Below, piece by piece: positions 1 through 9,557 of a DNA stretch of 27,392 nucleotides; positions within the stretch are counted from its first letter, which is position 1; every line of letters begins with the position of its first letter. The translations under genes were made by a program, and so were the position numbers. The DNA is from Isotricha intestinalis (taxonomy: Eukaryota; Ciliophora; Litostomatea; Vestibuliferida; Isotrichidae): the NCBI GenBank assembly GCA_023807065.1, contig JAJJLU010000610.1, positions 1 to 27,392 on the forward strand, written 5' to 3'. The notes beneath the pieces are model-generated. The model did not search any database and was not told the DNA's origin. It saw only the letters and a program-made list of their open reading frames with translations.

Positions 1-34
1 CCCAATCCCCAATCCCCAATCCCCAATCCCCAAT
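1..34. repeat. Telomere, CCCCAAT repeats (chromosome end)
   Basis: Four complete CCCCAAT units follow a partial unit at the first base. The C-rich strand reads inward, so the G-rich strand (GGGGATT) has its 3' end at the terminus, the orientation of a true telomere. The 7-base unit differs by one T from the CCCCAA unit of Tetrahymena. The array ends abruptly at base 34 and unique coding sequence begins at once, with no subtelomeric spacer on this side. Confidence 0.93.
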
Positions 35-782
35 CATAATATAAATCAATTATATCTTTATAAATATCCAAATTATTAATTATTATATTAATTTTCATAT
101 ATAATTGAATAGAAATTTCATAAAAAAAATAATTTGTTTCAGATATTTCTGAATAATTATTAAATATATATTCTTTTTTAATATATAATAAATTCCTTGC
201 TTCTTCTATATATTTATTTAATTCTTCAATATTATTTTCATCACATTTTTTTATATAAGATATACAATTTATTATATTATTTTTATAATTATTGTATTTT
301 ATATTATTTTTAATATTTTTATCTAAAATTTGTTGAATTATATCATTAAATTCCTTTTCATTTAAAATAATTCCGATTTTATTTATATTATCTTTTACTT
401 TTTCAAAAACTATTTCATTATTATTTATTTGATTTACAATATTTTTTAATTTTAATATTTGATATTCTGGAATTGTTTCATCTAAATAAATTTCTTCAAT
501 ATCTTTTATTAAAATACTAGAATTACATTTTTTAATATATTCTTTTGTATATTCTTTCTTCTCAAAAATTGTTATCTCAGAATTTTCGTCAAAATTTGAA
601 ACATTTTCTAATTTATTTAATTTCTTTTTATTTGATTCTTTAGAAAGATAAATAAAATAAGGATTATATTCATTTCTTTTTTCTATCTGTTCTCTTTTTT
701 TTTCTTTACTTCTACTTCTACTTCTTCTTAATTTTGAATATTTTTTTTTTGGATTATTTTTTGTTTTTCTCTTTTTTTCCAT
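1..782 (-). CDS. Basic, RS-containing protein, 3' end cut by telomere
   Basis: An ATG at 782-780 opens a frame of about 249 unique codons that continues without a stop to the telomere and through it. The GGGGATT repeat cannot form a stop in any frame, and here it encodes Asp-Trp-Gly-Leu-Gly-Ile-Gly over and over. The first 45 residues are very basic and contain an SRSRSK stretch, which suggests a nuclear or RNA-binding protein. The rest is Lys/Asn/Ile-rich and probably helical; I do not recognise a family. A frame this long without a stop is well above chance in such AT-rich DNA, so I take it as a real gene. The native C-terminus is missing: either the chromosome broke inside the gene during macronuclear development, or a longer chromosome version carries the rest. 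Confidence 0.75.
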   Translation of the reverse strand, partial: MEKKRKTKNNPKKKYSKLRRSRSRSKEKKREQIEKRNEYNPYFIYLSKESNKKKLNKLENVSNFDENSEITIFEKKEYTKEYIKKCNSSILIKDIEEIYLDETIPEYQILKLKNIVNQINNNEIVFEKVKDNINKIGIILNEKEFNDIIQQILDKNIKNNIKYNNYKNNIINCISYIKKCDENNIEELNKYIEEARNLLYIKKEYIFNNYSEISETNYFFYEISIQLYMKINIIINNLDIYKDIIDLYYDWGLGIGDWGL

Positions 783-1299
783 ATTTTATTCTTTATAAAT
801 GAAAAATAATTGTTTTACGTTTATAAAAAATAATAAAAATTATACTAAATATGAATATGAATAAAAAATTTTCAACGAAAATTGCACTTTGCCAATATTG
901 TTTAAAAGATAAAAATATATTTATTATAATTCATATAATATATTTTTTTGTTAATTTGTTTAATGAAACATAATATTTAAATAAAGAACATATATTAATT
1001 TCAATAAATGAAAAATAAATATTAAATATAATAAAGAAATAATTATTGTGAATATAGTAATAAATCATGTTGTGCTTTATTAGACACAATATTATTCAAA
1101 AAGCTAGAATTAAATTTATCATTTCATTATTAACACTCAAAAGAATTATTTTTTTTCCTTTAAAAAAAATATATTTTTAAACCTTAGAAGATTTTTAAAC
1201 AATTTTTTTAAGGGAAAATTAACTATAAATATATTTTAAATTTCTCCATAATAATAAAATATATTTTTAACAATTAAATAAATTCTCCATAAATTATAT
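783..1299. other. AT-rich subtelomeric intergenic stretch
   Basis: Upstream side of the telomere-proximal gene. No open frame longer than about 40 codons is supported. A short plus-strand frame at about 1069-1180 was read and not accepted. No tRNA-like or GC-rich island is visible. Confidence 0.5.
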
Positions 1300-2160
1300 C
1301 ACAGATCAAAATCCTCCATGAACATAAATATATAATTAGGAAATTCTTTTTAATATAATTAATTAATATTTCATATCATTATTCTAAAAGTTCTCCAACC
1401 TTTTCTTAATCCATATTCTTTATAATTCTATAATAAAATTGATATATTTTTTCATTTAAATATATTTCTAATAATTTGATGATAGTCCAAATCGTTCATA
1501 ACAAACTGCATTAATTGAACAATATATTAATATCATTTTATTTTTATTTCTTCTAAAATATTTATATAAAATATTAAAATTTTTTTTTTATTTTTTCTGA
1601 TGTCTTCTCTAAAAGATTTTTTAAAAATTAAGTAATTCTCTAATATTTTCTAATTTATTCTTTAATTCATTTGATTATGACATAAAATTATTTTATAAAT
1701 TATTATTCTCTTTACTTTTAAAATGTAAATTAATTAATTCAGGTAATTTTTCAGAAAATTCTTTTTGATTTTTATTAAAGAAACTTTTCTTTCTTTATTT
1801 ATATTATTAATATTTTCTAAAAATATAATATAATATTTAAAAGTATCAAAATTATCTAATTCTAATATATCTGATAAATTATTTTTTAAACTTATGATGT
1901 TAAATCTTTTCTCGTTGTTATATACATGAAGCAATGGGAAAAATTTTCATTTTCATTTTTGTTATAATTTTTTTTATTATAATTTAACATTTTTTTTATT
2001 ATAACTATATATATTAAGTTTTCAATGATTTTTTTTGGATTTAAATTTACCAATTAGAAATTATTCTAGGTGAATATACTTTTTTTCTTTTTGATATTAT
2101 TTATATCCGTTTAGAATATTAATTTTATTATATAAATATGTTATTTTATTTATATTTATT
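1300..2160 (-). pseudogene. Possible decayed coding region, minus strand
   Basis: Several minus-strand blocks read like protein but are broken by stops and frame changes. From 1934 to 1734 there is an open run of 66 codons starting at TTG. After a shift near 1770 the reading continues in another frame with blocks such as EFSEKLPELINLHFKSKE, then SNELKNKLENIRELLNF, and near 1500 INAVCYERFGLSSNY. About ten TAA or TAG codons interrupt that frame over roughly 140 codons, with no TGA. Most fall where Gln would fit, as expected if CAA and CAG decayed by C-to-T change. However, stops at about one codon in ten are also what random DNA of this composition gives, so the case rests on the GC-containing, amphipathic blocks. 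It may be the distal part of the relic at 3690-4483, separated from it by the protease gene. No family recognised. Confidence 0.3.
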
Positions 2161-2181
2161 ATAATTAACAAAGATTATAAA

Positions 2182-3657
2182 ATGAGTTCTTCTGAAGATG
2201 ATGATACTTATATAAATGAAGGAGAAATTGAAGGAGAAAAACCTGAAATTACAGAAGAAGAAAGAAATGAATTATTAAAAAAAGGAGAAGATTCAACATG
2301 TAAAATTTCATTACCTGATATTAATCAAGGAAATGGATTTTTTTGTGAAATTTTATATAAGGAAAAAAAATGTAATGTTCTTATTATAAGAAATAAAATT
2401 ATAAATCTAGAAAATTTAAAAAAAATCAAGCATTTAAAAGTTAGACATAAAGAAAAGAATATTTTAATTTTAATTGAAGATAGAGTATTAAATTTAAATG
2501 ATCCAAAATATAATTATATTAAAATAGATGATAATGAAATTAAAGATTTTTATAACATAGAAGGTAATTTTAATAAAGAAATAATGAATATAATAAAAAA
2601 AGAAGGAAATAAATATATATGCGAAATTCTTTTAAATATTTTAGGAAGTGGATTTTTTTGTAAAATTCCTTATAATAATAATTATATTAATGTTTTATTT
2701 ACAAATAATCATGTTATAAATGAAAATTTATTGTTACCAGGACAAAAAATAAGATTGTTTTACAAAAAAAATCCACAAGAAATAGAGATAACAAAGAATA
2801 GATTAGTATGGACAGATTCAAGAAATTATAAAGAAGGATTAGATTATACATGTATTCAAATATTTGAAGAAGATGGATTTAATACTCAAAATATATTTGA
2901 ATTAGATGTTAGTAATCTAAGTAATTATAATGGTATTGAAATATGTGTTTTACAATATCCAAAAGGAAATGAACTAAAACTTGAAACAGGATATATAGAA
3001 GATTTAAATAATTATGAAATATTTCATAATGCAAATACTGATCTTGGTTCTTCTGGTTCTCCTATTGTTTGTATTAATGAAAATTATAATGTTATTGGAA
3101 TTCATAGAAGATATCATCAAAAGAAAAAACTTAATTTTGGTAGTTATATTAAATATATTTTAGAACATATTAATTATGGACATATTCTTTGTGAATATAA
3201 TATTGAAGATTTAAATCAACCTATTCAAATATTAAATTATTATTGTAATGAAAAAACAATTTTTAATAATGATAAAGAAATTAAAAATAATTGTGAAATA
3301 TATATAAATAATAAAAAAATAGATTTTACATTTAATTATAAATTTTCAAAAAAAGGAATTAACAAGATAAACATAAAATGTAAAAAAGATTTAACTAATA
3401 TGAGTTGTATGTTTAATGAATGTATTTCTTTAACTTCTTTAAATTTATCTAATTTTAATACTAATAATGTTAAAGATATGAGTTTTATGTTTAATAAATG
3501 TTCTTCTTTAACTTCTTTAAATTTATCTAATTTTAATACTAATAATGGCGGTTCTTGTATTGATAATATTTTTAATGAAATTAATAAAAATTGTAAATTA
3601 GTGTGTGATGATATTAAATTAAATAAAGAATTTATTGATAACCTAAATAATAAATAA
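2182..3657 (+). CDS. Trypsin-like serine protease with dead duplicate half and DUF285 repeats
   Basis: 491 residues. The active protease domain spans about 147-340: His177 in TNNHVI, Asp221 in LDYTCIQI and Ser291 in GSSGSP give a full catalytic triad of the HtrA/trypsin-2 type. Residues about 40-120 look like a second copy of the N-terminal half of this domain: GNGFFCEILY matches GSGFFCKIPY. In this copy the His motif has become IRNKII and the Asp position is Lys109, so it cannot be catalytic. After the protease come two 26-residue DUF285 (BspA-like leucine-rich) repeats at about 407-455 and a Cys-containing tail. The first 35 residues are acidic, with no obvious signal peptide, so a cytosolic site is as likely as secretion. 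DUF285 repeats are common in Mycoplasma and gut bacteria and in some protists, so transfer of the tail is possible. It is the only plus-strand gene in the first 10 kb and lies between two decayed stretches. Confidence 0.87.
   Translation: MSSSEDDDTYINEGEIEGEKPEITEEERNELLKKGEDSTCKISLPDINQGNGFFCEILYKEKKCNVLIIRNKIINLENLKKIKHLKVRHKEKNILILIEDRVLNLNDPKYNYIKIDDNEIKDFYNIEGNFNKEIMNIIKKEGNKYICEILLNILGSGFFCKIPYNNNYINVLFTNNHVINENLLLPGQKIRLFYKKNPQEIEITKNRLVWTDSRNYKEGLDYTCIQIFEEDGFNTQNIFELDVSNLSNYNGIEICVLQYPKGNELKLETGYIEDLNNYEIFHNANTDLGSSGSPIVCINENYNVIGIHRRYHQKKKLNFGSYIKYILEHINYGHILCEYNIEDLNQPIQILNYYCNEKTIFNNDKEIKNNCEIYINNKKIDFTFNYKFSKKGINKINIKCKKDLTNMSCMFNECISLTSLNLSNFNTNNVKDMSFMFNKCSSLTSLNLSNFNTNNGGSCIDNIFNEINKNCKLVCDDIKLNKEFIDNLNNK
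3400..3555 (+). repeat. Two 78-base DUF285/BspA tandem units
   Basis: Units begin at the ATG codons at 3400 and 3478, a period of 78 bases or 26 residues. A 44-base block (3426-3469 and 3504-3547) is identical between the units, which points to recent duplication or gene conversion. The second unit is interrupted at 3548, where an uncommon GGCGG stretch begins a different tail, so a longer array may have been cut here. Confidence 0.8.
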
Positions 3658-3689
3658 AAATAATTCAATTTATTAAAATTAGAAAATTA

Positions 3690-4483
3690 TAATTAGAAAA
3701 CAATAATTTAAATAGCGTTTTTTAATATTATCATAAAAATTATTCGTTAATATTAGAAAATTATTAAGATTTGCTTAAAAATATATTTCAAATATTTAGT
3801 TTAAATTTGGTTAAAATCTCGTTTATATAAAATTTATATTTTTTTCTATATGTATTCTTATCTTCTTAAAATTTTGATTATTTTGTATTGGAATATTTTC
3901 TTTTATATTATTCTATATATTTAAAGATATTAAAGTTTTTATTAATTAATTTGATCTAAGTTTGAATGAATCTTTTATGTAAATTATATAATTTTTTAGG
4001 AAATTATTTTTTTAAATATTAATATGTTGATTTGAAATTGGAAAAAAAAAAACAAATTTATATAGTTCAAATTTATTAAGTAAATTTTCATTGATTTCAA
4101 AAAATGGATTTTCTAAAAATACAATACAAGTTAAATGATTATTTTTATTTAAATATTTTTCATCATCAATAAAATCTTCTTCATTTTTTTCAATATTATC
4201 ATTCAAAATTAAAATCAATAATTGAATTCTTATAATTAATAAGAATTAAATTATTGTCTTTATATAATATTTTTCCAAATGAATTAATAAATAAAATTAT
4301 GTGAAATTTCTTCATTTTTAAATTAAATATATAATTTTTATTATATACATAAATAATTGTACTTGAAAAAGAATAATAAACAGATAATTTATCTAATAAA
4401 TAAATTTCATTTTTATCTTTTATTTCAATTATAATTTTATTATCAGAAATTATTTGTTAAAAATTTTCAATGTTATTATTCAT
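3690..4483 (-). pseudogene. Decayed gene downstream of the 1158-residue protein
   Basis: An ATG at 4483-4481, overlapping the end of the next gene upstream, starts a frame with a TAA at its ninth codon (4459-4457). The frame then reads 85 clean codons with strongly protein-like content, for example EIYLLDKLSVYYSFSSTIIY, to a TGA at 4201-4199. In another frame 4218 to 4015 is open for 68 codons; moving to it at about 4205 gives continuous sense. Past the TAA at 4014-4012 a third frame continues with blocks such as NNFLKNYIIYIKDSFKLRSN, broken by several TAA and one TAG down to about 3690. The pattern is that of a gene inactivated by stops and small indels, possibly a lost C-terminal part of the 4476-7952 product or a separate gene. 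Homopolymer assembly errors could account for the frame changes but not for the stops. Family not recognised. Confidence 0.45.
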
Positions 4484-7400
4484 TAGAAAAAGTTTCTTGA
4501 TTTTCAATATCTTCTTCTTTATTATAAATTATATTTAATAAATCTAATTTTTTTTTATCATCTTTTATTATTATTTTATCATTTGAAAAATCTTGTTTTA
4601 TATTTAATTGAATATTAAATAATGGTTTTCTTATTATAATATTTAAATCATCATTTTCATTTTTTACAATTTCAAATAATCCTTTATTAAAATTATAAAA
4701 TAATGAATTATTGCTATTTTCTTTATTTTTATTAATTATATCTCTAGGATTTTCTATTGATAAATTTTTTTGAGATAATTTAAATAAAAAATGATTTTCT
4801 TTTTCTTTTAACTTTTTAAATATTTCTTTTTTAAAAATTTCATTAGAACAAAAAGAAATAAATATAATTTCTTTAAATATTTTAAGATAATTATTAACTA
4901 ATTTATTATTTTCTTCATTTTCTTCATTGTCATAAAGAAAATCAATTAATATATAATTATCATTTGTCATATTTTCTTTTTTATTTGAAAAATCAACAAT
5001 TTTTTCAATTAAATCAATAATTTGAATAACAATTTTAAGATCAAATTGATTTAATTGTTTCATTATTTGATTTTGATTAATAAAAAAAAATCGAAGAATT
5101 AAAAAATTGATTGAATCATTAGATTTTCTCATTTTTTGAAATAATTCTAATAAATTTTCTAATTTATTTTTGTCAAATTCTTCTAAAGAGTATATATAAA
5201 ATTCTAAAAGAGAAATTAAATCTTTTAATTTAAAAATTCTAATATGAGTTTTATCTTTATTATGTTCAATTGAATTATTATCTTCATTTCCAATAACATT
5301 TTTTATTTGTTTTATTATATTATCATAAATTTTATTTTTTAAATTTATTTCTTTATTATTGTATATTTCAATTTTTTGAGAATCTAAAGTAAAAATTATT
5401 GAACTTAATATTTTTATAAATTCTTTACTTAATTTTTTATTTAATTTACATAATGATTCTATTTTGAAAATTAAATCAACATAATTTATATTATTAAAAA
5501 AAAATATAAATTGAAATTGATTTCTTAAAAATTTGATATATTGAATATTTTGAAAATTAAAATCTTCTAAAATTTCTTTATTAATATTTAAATAAATTAT
5601 ATTTTCATTATTATTTTCATTTTTAGAAGATAATTTTAAATAAGAAATATATTCTTTATTATTTAAATCTTTTTTTGATAAATATAAAAATTGTTCTTTA
5701 TCAATATATAAATCAGTTGAAATTAAAAATTTAAATAATAACAATTTTTTTGATAATATAAAATCAATAATAATTTTAAGTTTTTCTAATAATTTATTTT
5801 CATTACATTTTTTTATTAATAAATAAATAAAGTTAATTTCTTCATCAGAAGGATTTTCAAATTCTTTTAATATTAAATAGAATAAAGAATCTTCAGAAAT
5901 ATTTTTTGTTAAATAAAGTATATTAAATAATTTTTTATACCATATTAATTTTTGTAGATTTAATAATTTCAAAACATGAATAATTGCTTGATTATTATTA
6001 ATTATCATATTTTCTATATTTGAACAATTTTTTATTTTAAAATTATTAATATAAATCAAAATAATCATATCTAATAATTTTAAGAAAACAGAAATAAAGA
6101 AATCATTATTTTTTTCATTTTTAATTCTTTTTTCATAAAATGTTATAAATTTTTCAAAAAAATGAATATTATCATAATTTAAAAAAATATCAAATTTAAT
6201 TAATTCTTTATTTAAAGAATGAAATATATCATCATAATTAATAAATCTAAAACAATTATCATAAAATAATAATAATCCAACATTATTTTTTCTTATTAAT
6301 TTATCAATTAAAGAAACAAATAATTCTTTTTTTTCTTTAAATAAATCATTATCTTTTAATTTATATAAAATATTTAAATAAAATTCCCATTCATAATTAA
6401 AATCTTCTCCATAAATTTCAAGTAATTTATATAAAAAATCAATTAAAAATAAAGAAGAATGTTCATTTGATTTTTCTAAATAAATTAATAAAATATGAAT
6501 ATTTCTTCTTAAAACCACATTTTTTTCATCATTAAATGGAAAAAACATTTTTTCAAAATAAAATTTATATATAAATTCAGAAAGACTATTTTTAATATTT
6601 TCAATTCCATTTTTTACAATCATTTTTATTTCTTTTCTTATTTCTTTCCAAAATATTTTTAATTTTTTATCAAATATTTCACTCATTTTTAAATCAGAAC
6701 CAAATACTAAAAACATTATTTGTTCATCATAAACATCAATAATACTTTTTTTTACTTTTAATAATATTTGTTCAAAAAAACTGTTTCCTTCTTTTTTAGG
6801 GCTAAATAATTCTAATGATATTTCTAATAATTCATTAAATTTATTTTCATTTCCTATTTCTAAAAAAAAATTTTCTGGAGATAAAATTGTTTCTGCTGTT
6901 TCAAAATAATTTTCTGTATCTATTGTATTTATTTCTTCAATATTTTTTTTTATTATTTTTTCTTTCTTTTTTTTCTCTGTTTTTTCTAATTTTTCGTTTT
7001 GAAATATTTCTTTTTTTCTTTTTTGGATTTGATTTCTAGATAAAAATAATAAAAAAATTATTTTTCCAATTAAAATTTTAGACAAGAATAATTTTTTATT
7101 TGTTTTAATTAATCTGATAATTTCTGAAAAATATCTAATAAATTTATTAAAATTACTTATATTAGAAATATCTTTTGAAATTTTATCAGTTAATAAATGA
7201 TAAAAAATCATATCAATTAAAAATTCAATAGTATAAGGTAATATAAATATATTTTCATTATTAATACAATATTTAATAAAATCAAGAAGATTTTGATTTT
7301 GATCTTTTAATTTAACTGGTAAAATAATATAAAAAACAATATTCATTAAATTTAAAAGTAATTCATTTGATAAACATTTATATGAATAATCATTATCATT

Positions 7401-7952
7401 TTCAATTAAATAAGTTATTACTTCTATTTTTATTTCATAATCAAAAAAAGATTCATTTAATAATATTTTAAACATTTGTTCTTTATAATCAATTGAATAT
7501 TCTATTTGAAAATATTGAATTATAAAATACATTAATTTAATATATATATAATAACATTCTGGAGGTAATTTTTCTAAAGTTAATTCATTAAATTTTTTTA
7601 TTATATTATCTTCTATTGAAGGAATATTTTTTGATTTATTTTTTTTTGATAATAATTCATTATATATTTCTTCATATATTGCTAAATGTAATAATAATAT
7701 TTTTGAATTTGATAATTTTTCCTCTTCTTCTTTAGTCTTTTTTTCTTTTTCATTTCCTTTTTTTATCTTATTTTTTATTGATTTATATATTTTTGATTCT
7801 CTAATTTTTTCTAAATTATCTTTTAATGAATTAAAATAATCATTTGATGATTCTTCTTTAAGCACATATATTTTTGTTTTTTGAATTTTAGGAAGTAATT
7901 CAATCATTTTTAAATATTCATTTATTTTTTCATTTGTTTTATCACTCCACAT
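4476..7952 (-). CDS. Large helical protein of unknown function (1158 aa)
   Basis: The frame runs from ATG at 7952 to TAA at 4478-4476 without interruption. The product is Leu/Ile/Asn/Lys-rich and appears almost wholly helical. It has repeated hydrophobic helices of 15-25 residues separated by polar loops, which suggests an alpha-solenoid of HEAT or ARM type. No transmembrane or signal segment stands out. Two lysine-rich segments, near residues 60-85 and 305-340, resemble disordered loops or nuclear localisation signals. I see no catalytic motif and cannot name a family. The first codons of the decayed stretch at 3690-4483 overlap its stop, so the present C-terminus could be a truncation of an originally longer protein. 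Confidence 0.8.
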   Translation of the reverse strand: MWSDKTNEKINEYLKMIELLPKIQKTKIYVLKEESSNDYFNSLKDNLEKIRESKIYKSIKNKIKKGNEKEKKTKEEEEKLSNSKILLLHLAIYEEIYNELLSKKNKSKNIPSIEDNIIKKFNELTLEKLPPECYYIYIKLMYFIIQYFQIEYSIDYKEQMFKILLNESFFDYEIKIEVITYLIENDNDYSYKCLSNELLLNLMNIVFYIILPVKLKDQNQNLLDFIKYCINNENIFILPYTIEFLIDMIFYHLLTDKISKDISNISNFNKFIRYFSEIIRLIKTNKKLFLSKILIGKIIFLLFLSRNQIQKRKKEIFQNEKLEKTEKKKKEKIIKKNIEEINTIDTENYFETAETILSPENFFLEIGNENKFNELLEISLELFSPKKEGNSFFEQILLKVKKSIIDVYDEQIMFLVFGSDLKMSEIFDKKLKIFWKEIRKEIKMIVKNGIENIKNSLSEFIYKFYFEKMFFPFNDEKNVVLRRNIHILLIYLEKSNEHSSLFLIDFLYKLLEIYGEDFNYEWEFYLNILYKLKDNDLFKEKKELFVSLIDKLIRKNNVGLLLFYDNCFRFINYDDIFHSLNKELIKFDIFLNYDNIHFFEKFITFYEKRIKNEKNNDFFISVFLKLLDMIILIYINNFKIKNCSNIENMIINNNQAIIHVLKLLNLQKLIWYKKLFNILYLTKNISEDSLFYLILKEFENPSDEEINFIYLLIKKCNENKLLEKLKIIIDFILSKKLLLFKFLISTDLYIDKEQFLYLSKKDLNNKEYISYLKLSSKNENNNENIIYLNINKEILEDFNFQNIQYIKFLRNQFQFIFFFNNINYVDLIFKIESLCKLNKKLSKEFIKILSSIIFTLDSQKIEIYNNKEINLKNKIYDNIIKQIKNVIGNEDNNSIEHNKDKTHIRIFKLKDLISLLEFYIYSLEEFDKNKLENLLELFQKMRKSNDSINFLILRFFFINQNQIMKQLNQFDLKIVIQIIDLIEKIVDFSNKKENMTNDNYILIDFLYDNEENEENNKLVNNYLKIFKEIIFISFCSNEIFKKEIFKKLKEKENHFLFKLSQKNLSIENPRDIINKNKENSNNSLFYNFNKGLFEIVKNENDDLNIIIRKPLFNIQLNIKQDFSNDKIIIKDDKKKLDLLNIIYNKEEDIENQETFSNE

Positions 7953-8228
7953 TAAAATATATTATTTAGATATATTATTTATTTTTTTTAGCGATTAAAT
8001 ATAAAAAAAAAATATTTATTTAAAAAAAAAGATAAAAATCAACTTTCCCAATTATTATATTTTGTTTTTCCTCATTTTAATACATTCAAATAATATATAT
8101 AAAAGGAATTAATAAGATAAAAATTATTTTAAAAATTTTTATAATTCAATGGGTGATTTTAAATTTTACTAAATTACAAAATTTAAGAAAATAATATTCT
8201 TTTAATTTCCAAAAAACAAATATTGTTT

Positions 8229-9557
8229 TTAAAAAATAAAGCAATTATCTCTTTTATTATCTAAAATTCCATCTTTAAAATATCCTTTAATTTCAGTCCC
8301 ATTTTCATTAATTATAACACCTTTTCCATTCATTTTATCATTTTTCCACTCTCCTTTATAAATTTTATGATTATTAAATTTATAAACTCCTTTTCCATGT
8401 TTAAATCCATTTTTAAAATCTCCAGAATAAGATTCTCCATTTTCATAAACTTCATATCCATTTCCTTCTTTTACATTATTAACCCAATTTCCATTATAAT
8501 AATAATTTCCTTTAGTAAAAATTCCATTTCCATTTCTTTTATCATTTTTATATTCTCCTTCAAATTCACTTCCATCATTAAATTTCATAAAACCTTTTCC
8601 ATGTTTTTCTCCATTTAAAATATCACCTTTATATTTATTTCCATTTTTATATATTATTTCTCCTTTTCCAATAATAACATCCATCATTATTGGACCAATA
8701 TATTTTTTATTATTTGAATATAAAATAATGAAATTTTCTCCATTTTTAATATATGTATTTGTATCGTTATCATATATGAAATTTCCTATTGATATATTAT
8801 TTTCTTTTGATATTTCATATCCTTTTCCTATTACACTATTATTTTCTTTATTTATATGACCTATAAAAGTATTTCCTTCAAAATTTTTAATTTTCATTAT
8901 ATCTATATATTCATTATTATTTAAAAATATTGTTTCTAATTCAACTTTATTTATATATGTTATTTTACCAAAACCAAAATAATTTCCATTTCTAAAATTT
9001 CCTTCATATGATAATATATCACCTGAATTATAAGTAAATTTCCCTTTTCCATTTTGTAAATTATTTTCCCAATTTCCTTCATAAATATCATTATTATTAT
9101 ATTTATATATTCCTTTCCCTTCTCTCTTATTATTTTTAAAATAACCTTGATATATATCTCCATTATTATATTCCATCAAACCAAAACCTTCTTTTATTTT
9201 ATCTGATTTTTTCCCTTTATATTCTCCTTTATATTTTCCTTCTTCAGTTTTGAAACTAATTATATTTTTAAATTTACTAAAAATATTTAATGATTTTTTA
9301 TATTCTAAAACTATTTCTAATATTGGAGTATTTATTTTATATTCATTTATATTATTTGAAAATAAATTGCTTTTATCAAAAGGGCATTTTTTATTTGAAT
9401 GAGTATTTAATATTCCGAATAAACATGTTTTACATATTGTATGACCACAATTTAAAATTATTGGCTGGGATTTTAAATTATCATATTCTTCAAAACATAT
9501 TCCACATGTTATATATTCTGTTATATCAAAATTTTTATTTGGTAAATTTGATTCCAT
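8229..9557 (-). CDS. RING finger and MORN-repeat protein, probable E3 ubiquitin ligase
   Basis: 442 residues from ATG at 9557. A RING finger occupies residues 18-61 with ligands Cys18, Cys21, Cys37, His39, Cys42, Cys45, Cys58 and Asp61. The last ligand is Asp, the C3HC3D arrangement known from TRAF6. From about residue 105 to the end there are about ten to twelve MORN units of the form YxGxWxNxxxxGxGxxxY; the units near 195-275 are degenerate. MORN repeats act in membrane-edge and cytoskeletal scaffolds and in protein dimerisation, so the likely role is ubiquitin ligation at a membrane or cortical site. The RING assignment is strong; the ligase activity and site are inferred from the family. 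It lies 276 bases downstream of the start of its minus-strand neighbour, so each probably has its own promoter. Confidence 0.9.
   Translation of the reverse strand: MESNLPNKNFDITEYITCGICFEEYDNLKSQPIILNCGHTICKTCLFGILNTHSNKKCPFDKSNLFSNNINEYKINTPILEIVLEYKKSLNIFSKFKNIISFKTEEGKYKGEYKGKKSDKIKEGFGLMEYNNGDIYQGYFKNNKREGKGIYKYNNNDIYEGNWENNLQNGKGKFTYNSGDILSYEGNFRNGNYFGFGKITYINKVELETIFLNNNEYIDIMKIKNFEGNTFIGHINKENNSVIGKGYEISKENNISIGNFIYDNDTNTYIKNGENFIILYSNNKKYIGPIMMDVIIGKGEIIYKNGNKYKGDILNGEKHGKGFMKFNDGSEFEGEYKNDKRNGNGIFTKGNYYYNGNWVNNVKEGNGYEVYENGESYSGDFKNGFKHGKGVYKFNNHKIYKGEWKNDKMNGKGVIINENGTEIKGYFKDGILDNKRDNCFIF

Noticed and set aside
1069..1180. Short plus-strand frame of about 38 codons beginning MLCFIRHN
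   Set aside because: Too short, no family, and neighbouring frames look equally plausible in this AT-rich spacer.
8367..8618. Plus-strand Ile/Phe/Ser-rich frame within the RING-MORN gene
   Set aside because: Shadow of the MORN repeats on the opposite strand, without any motif of its own.
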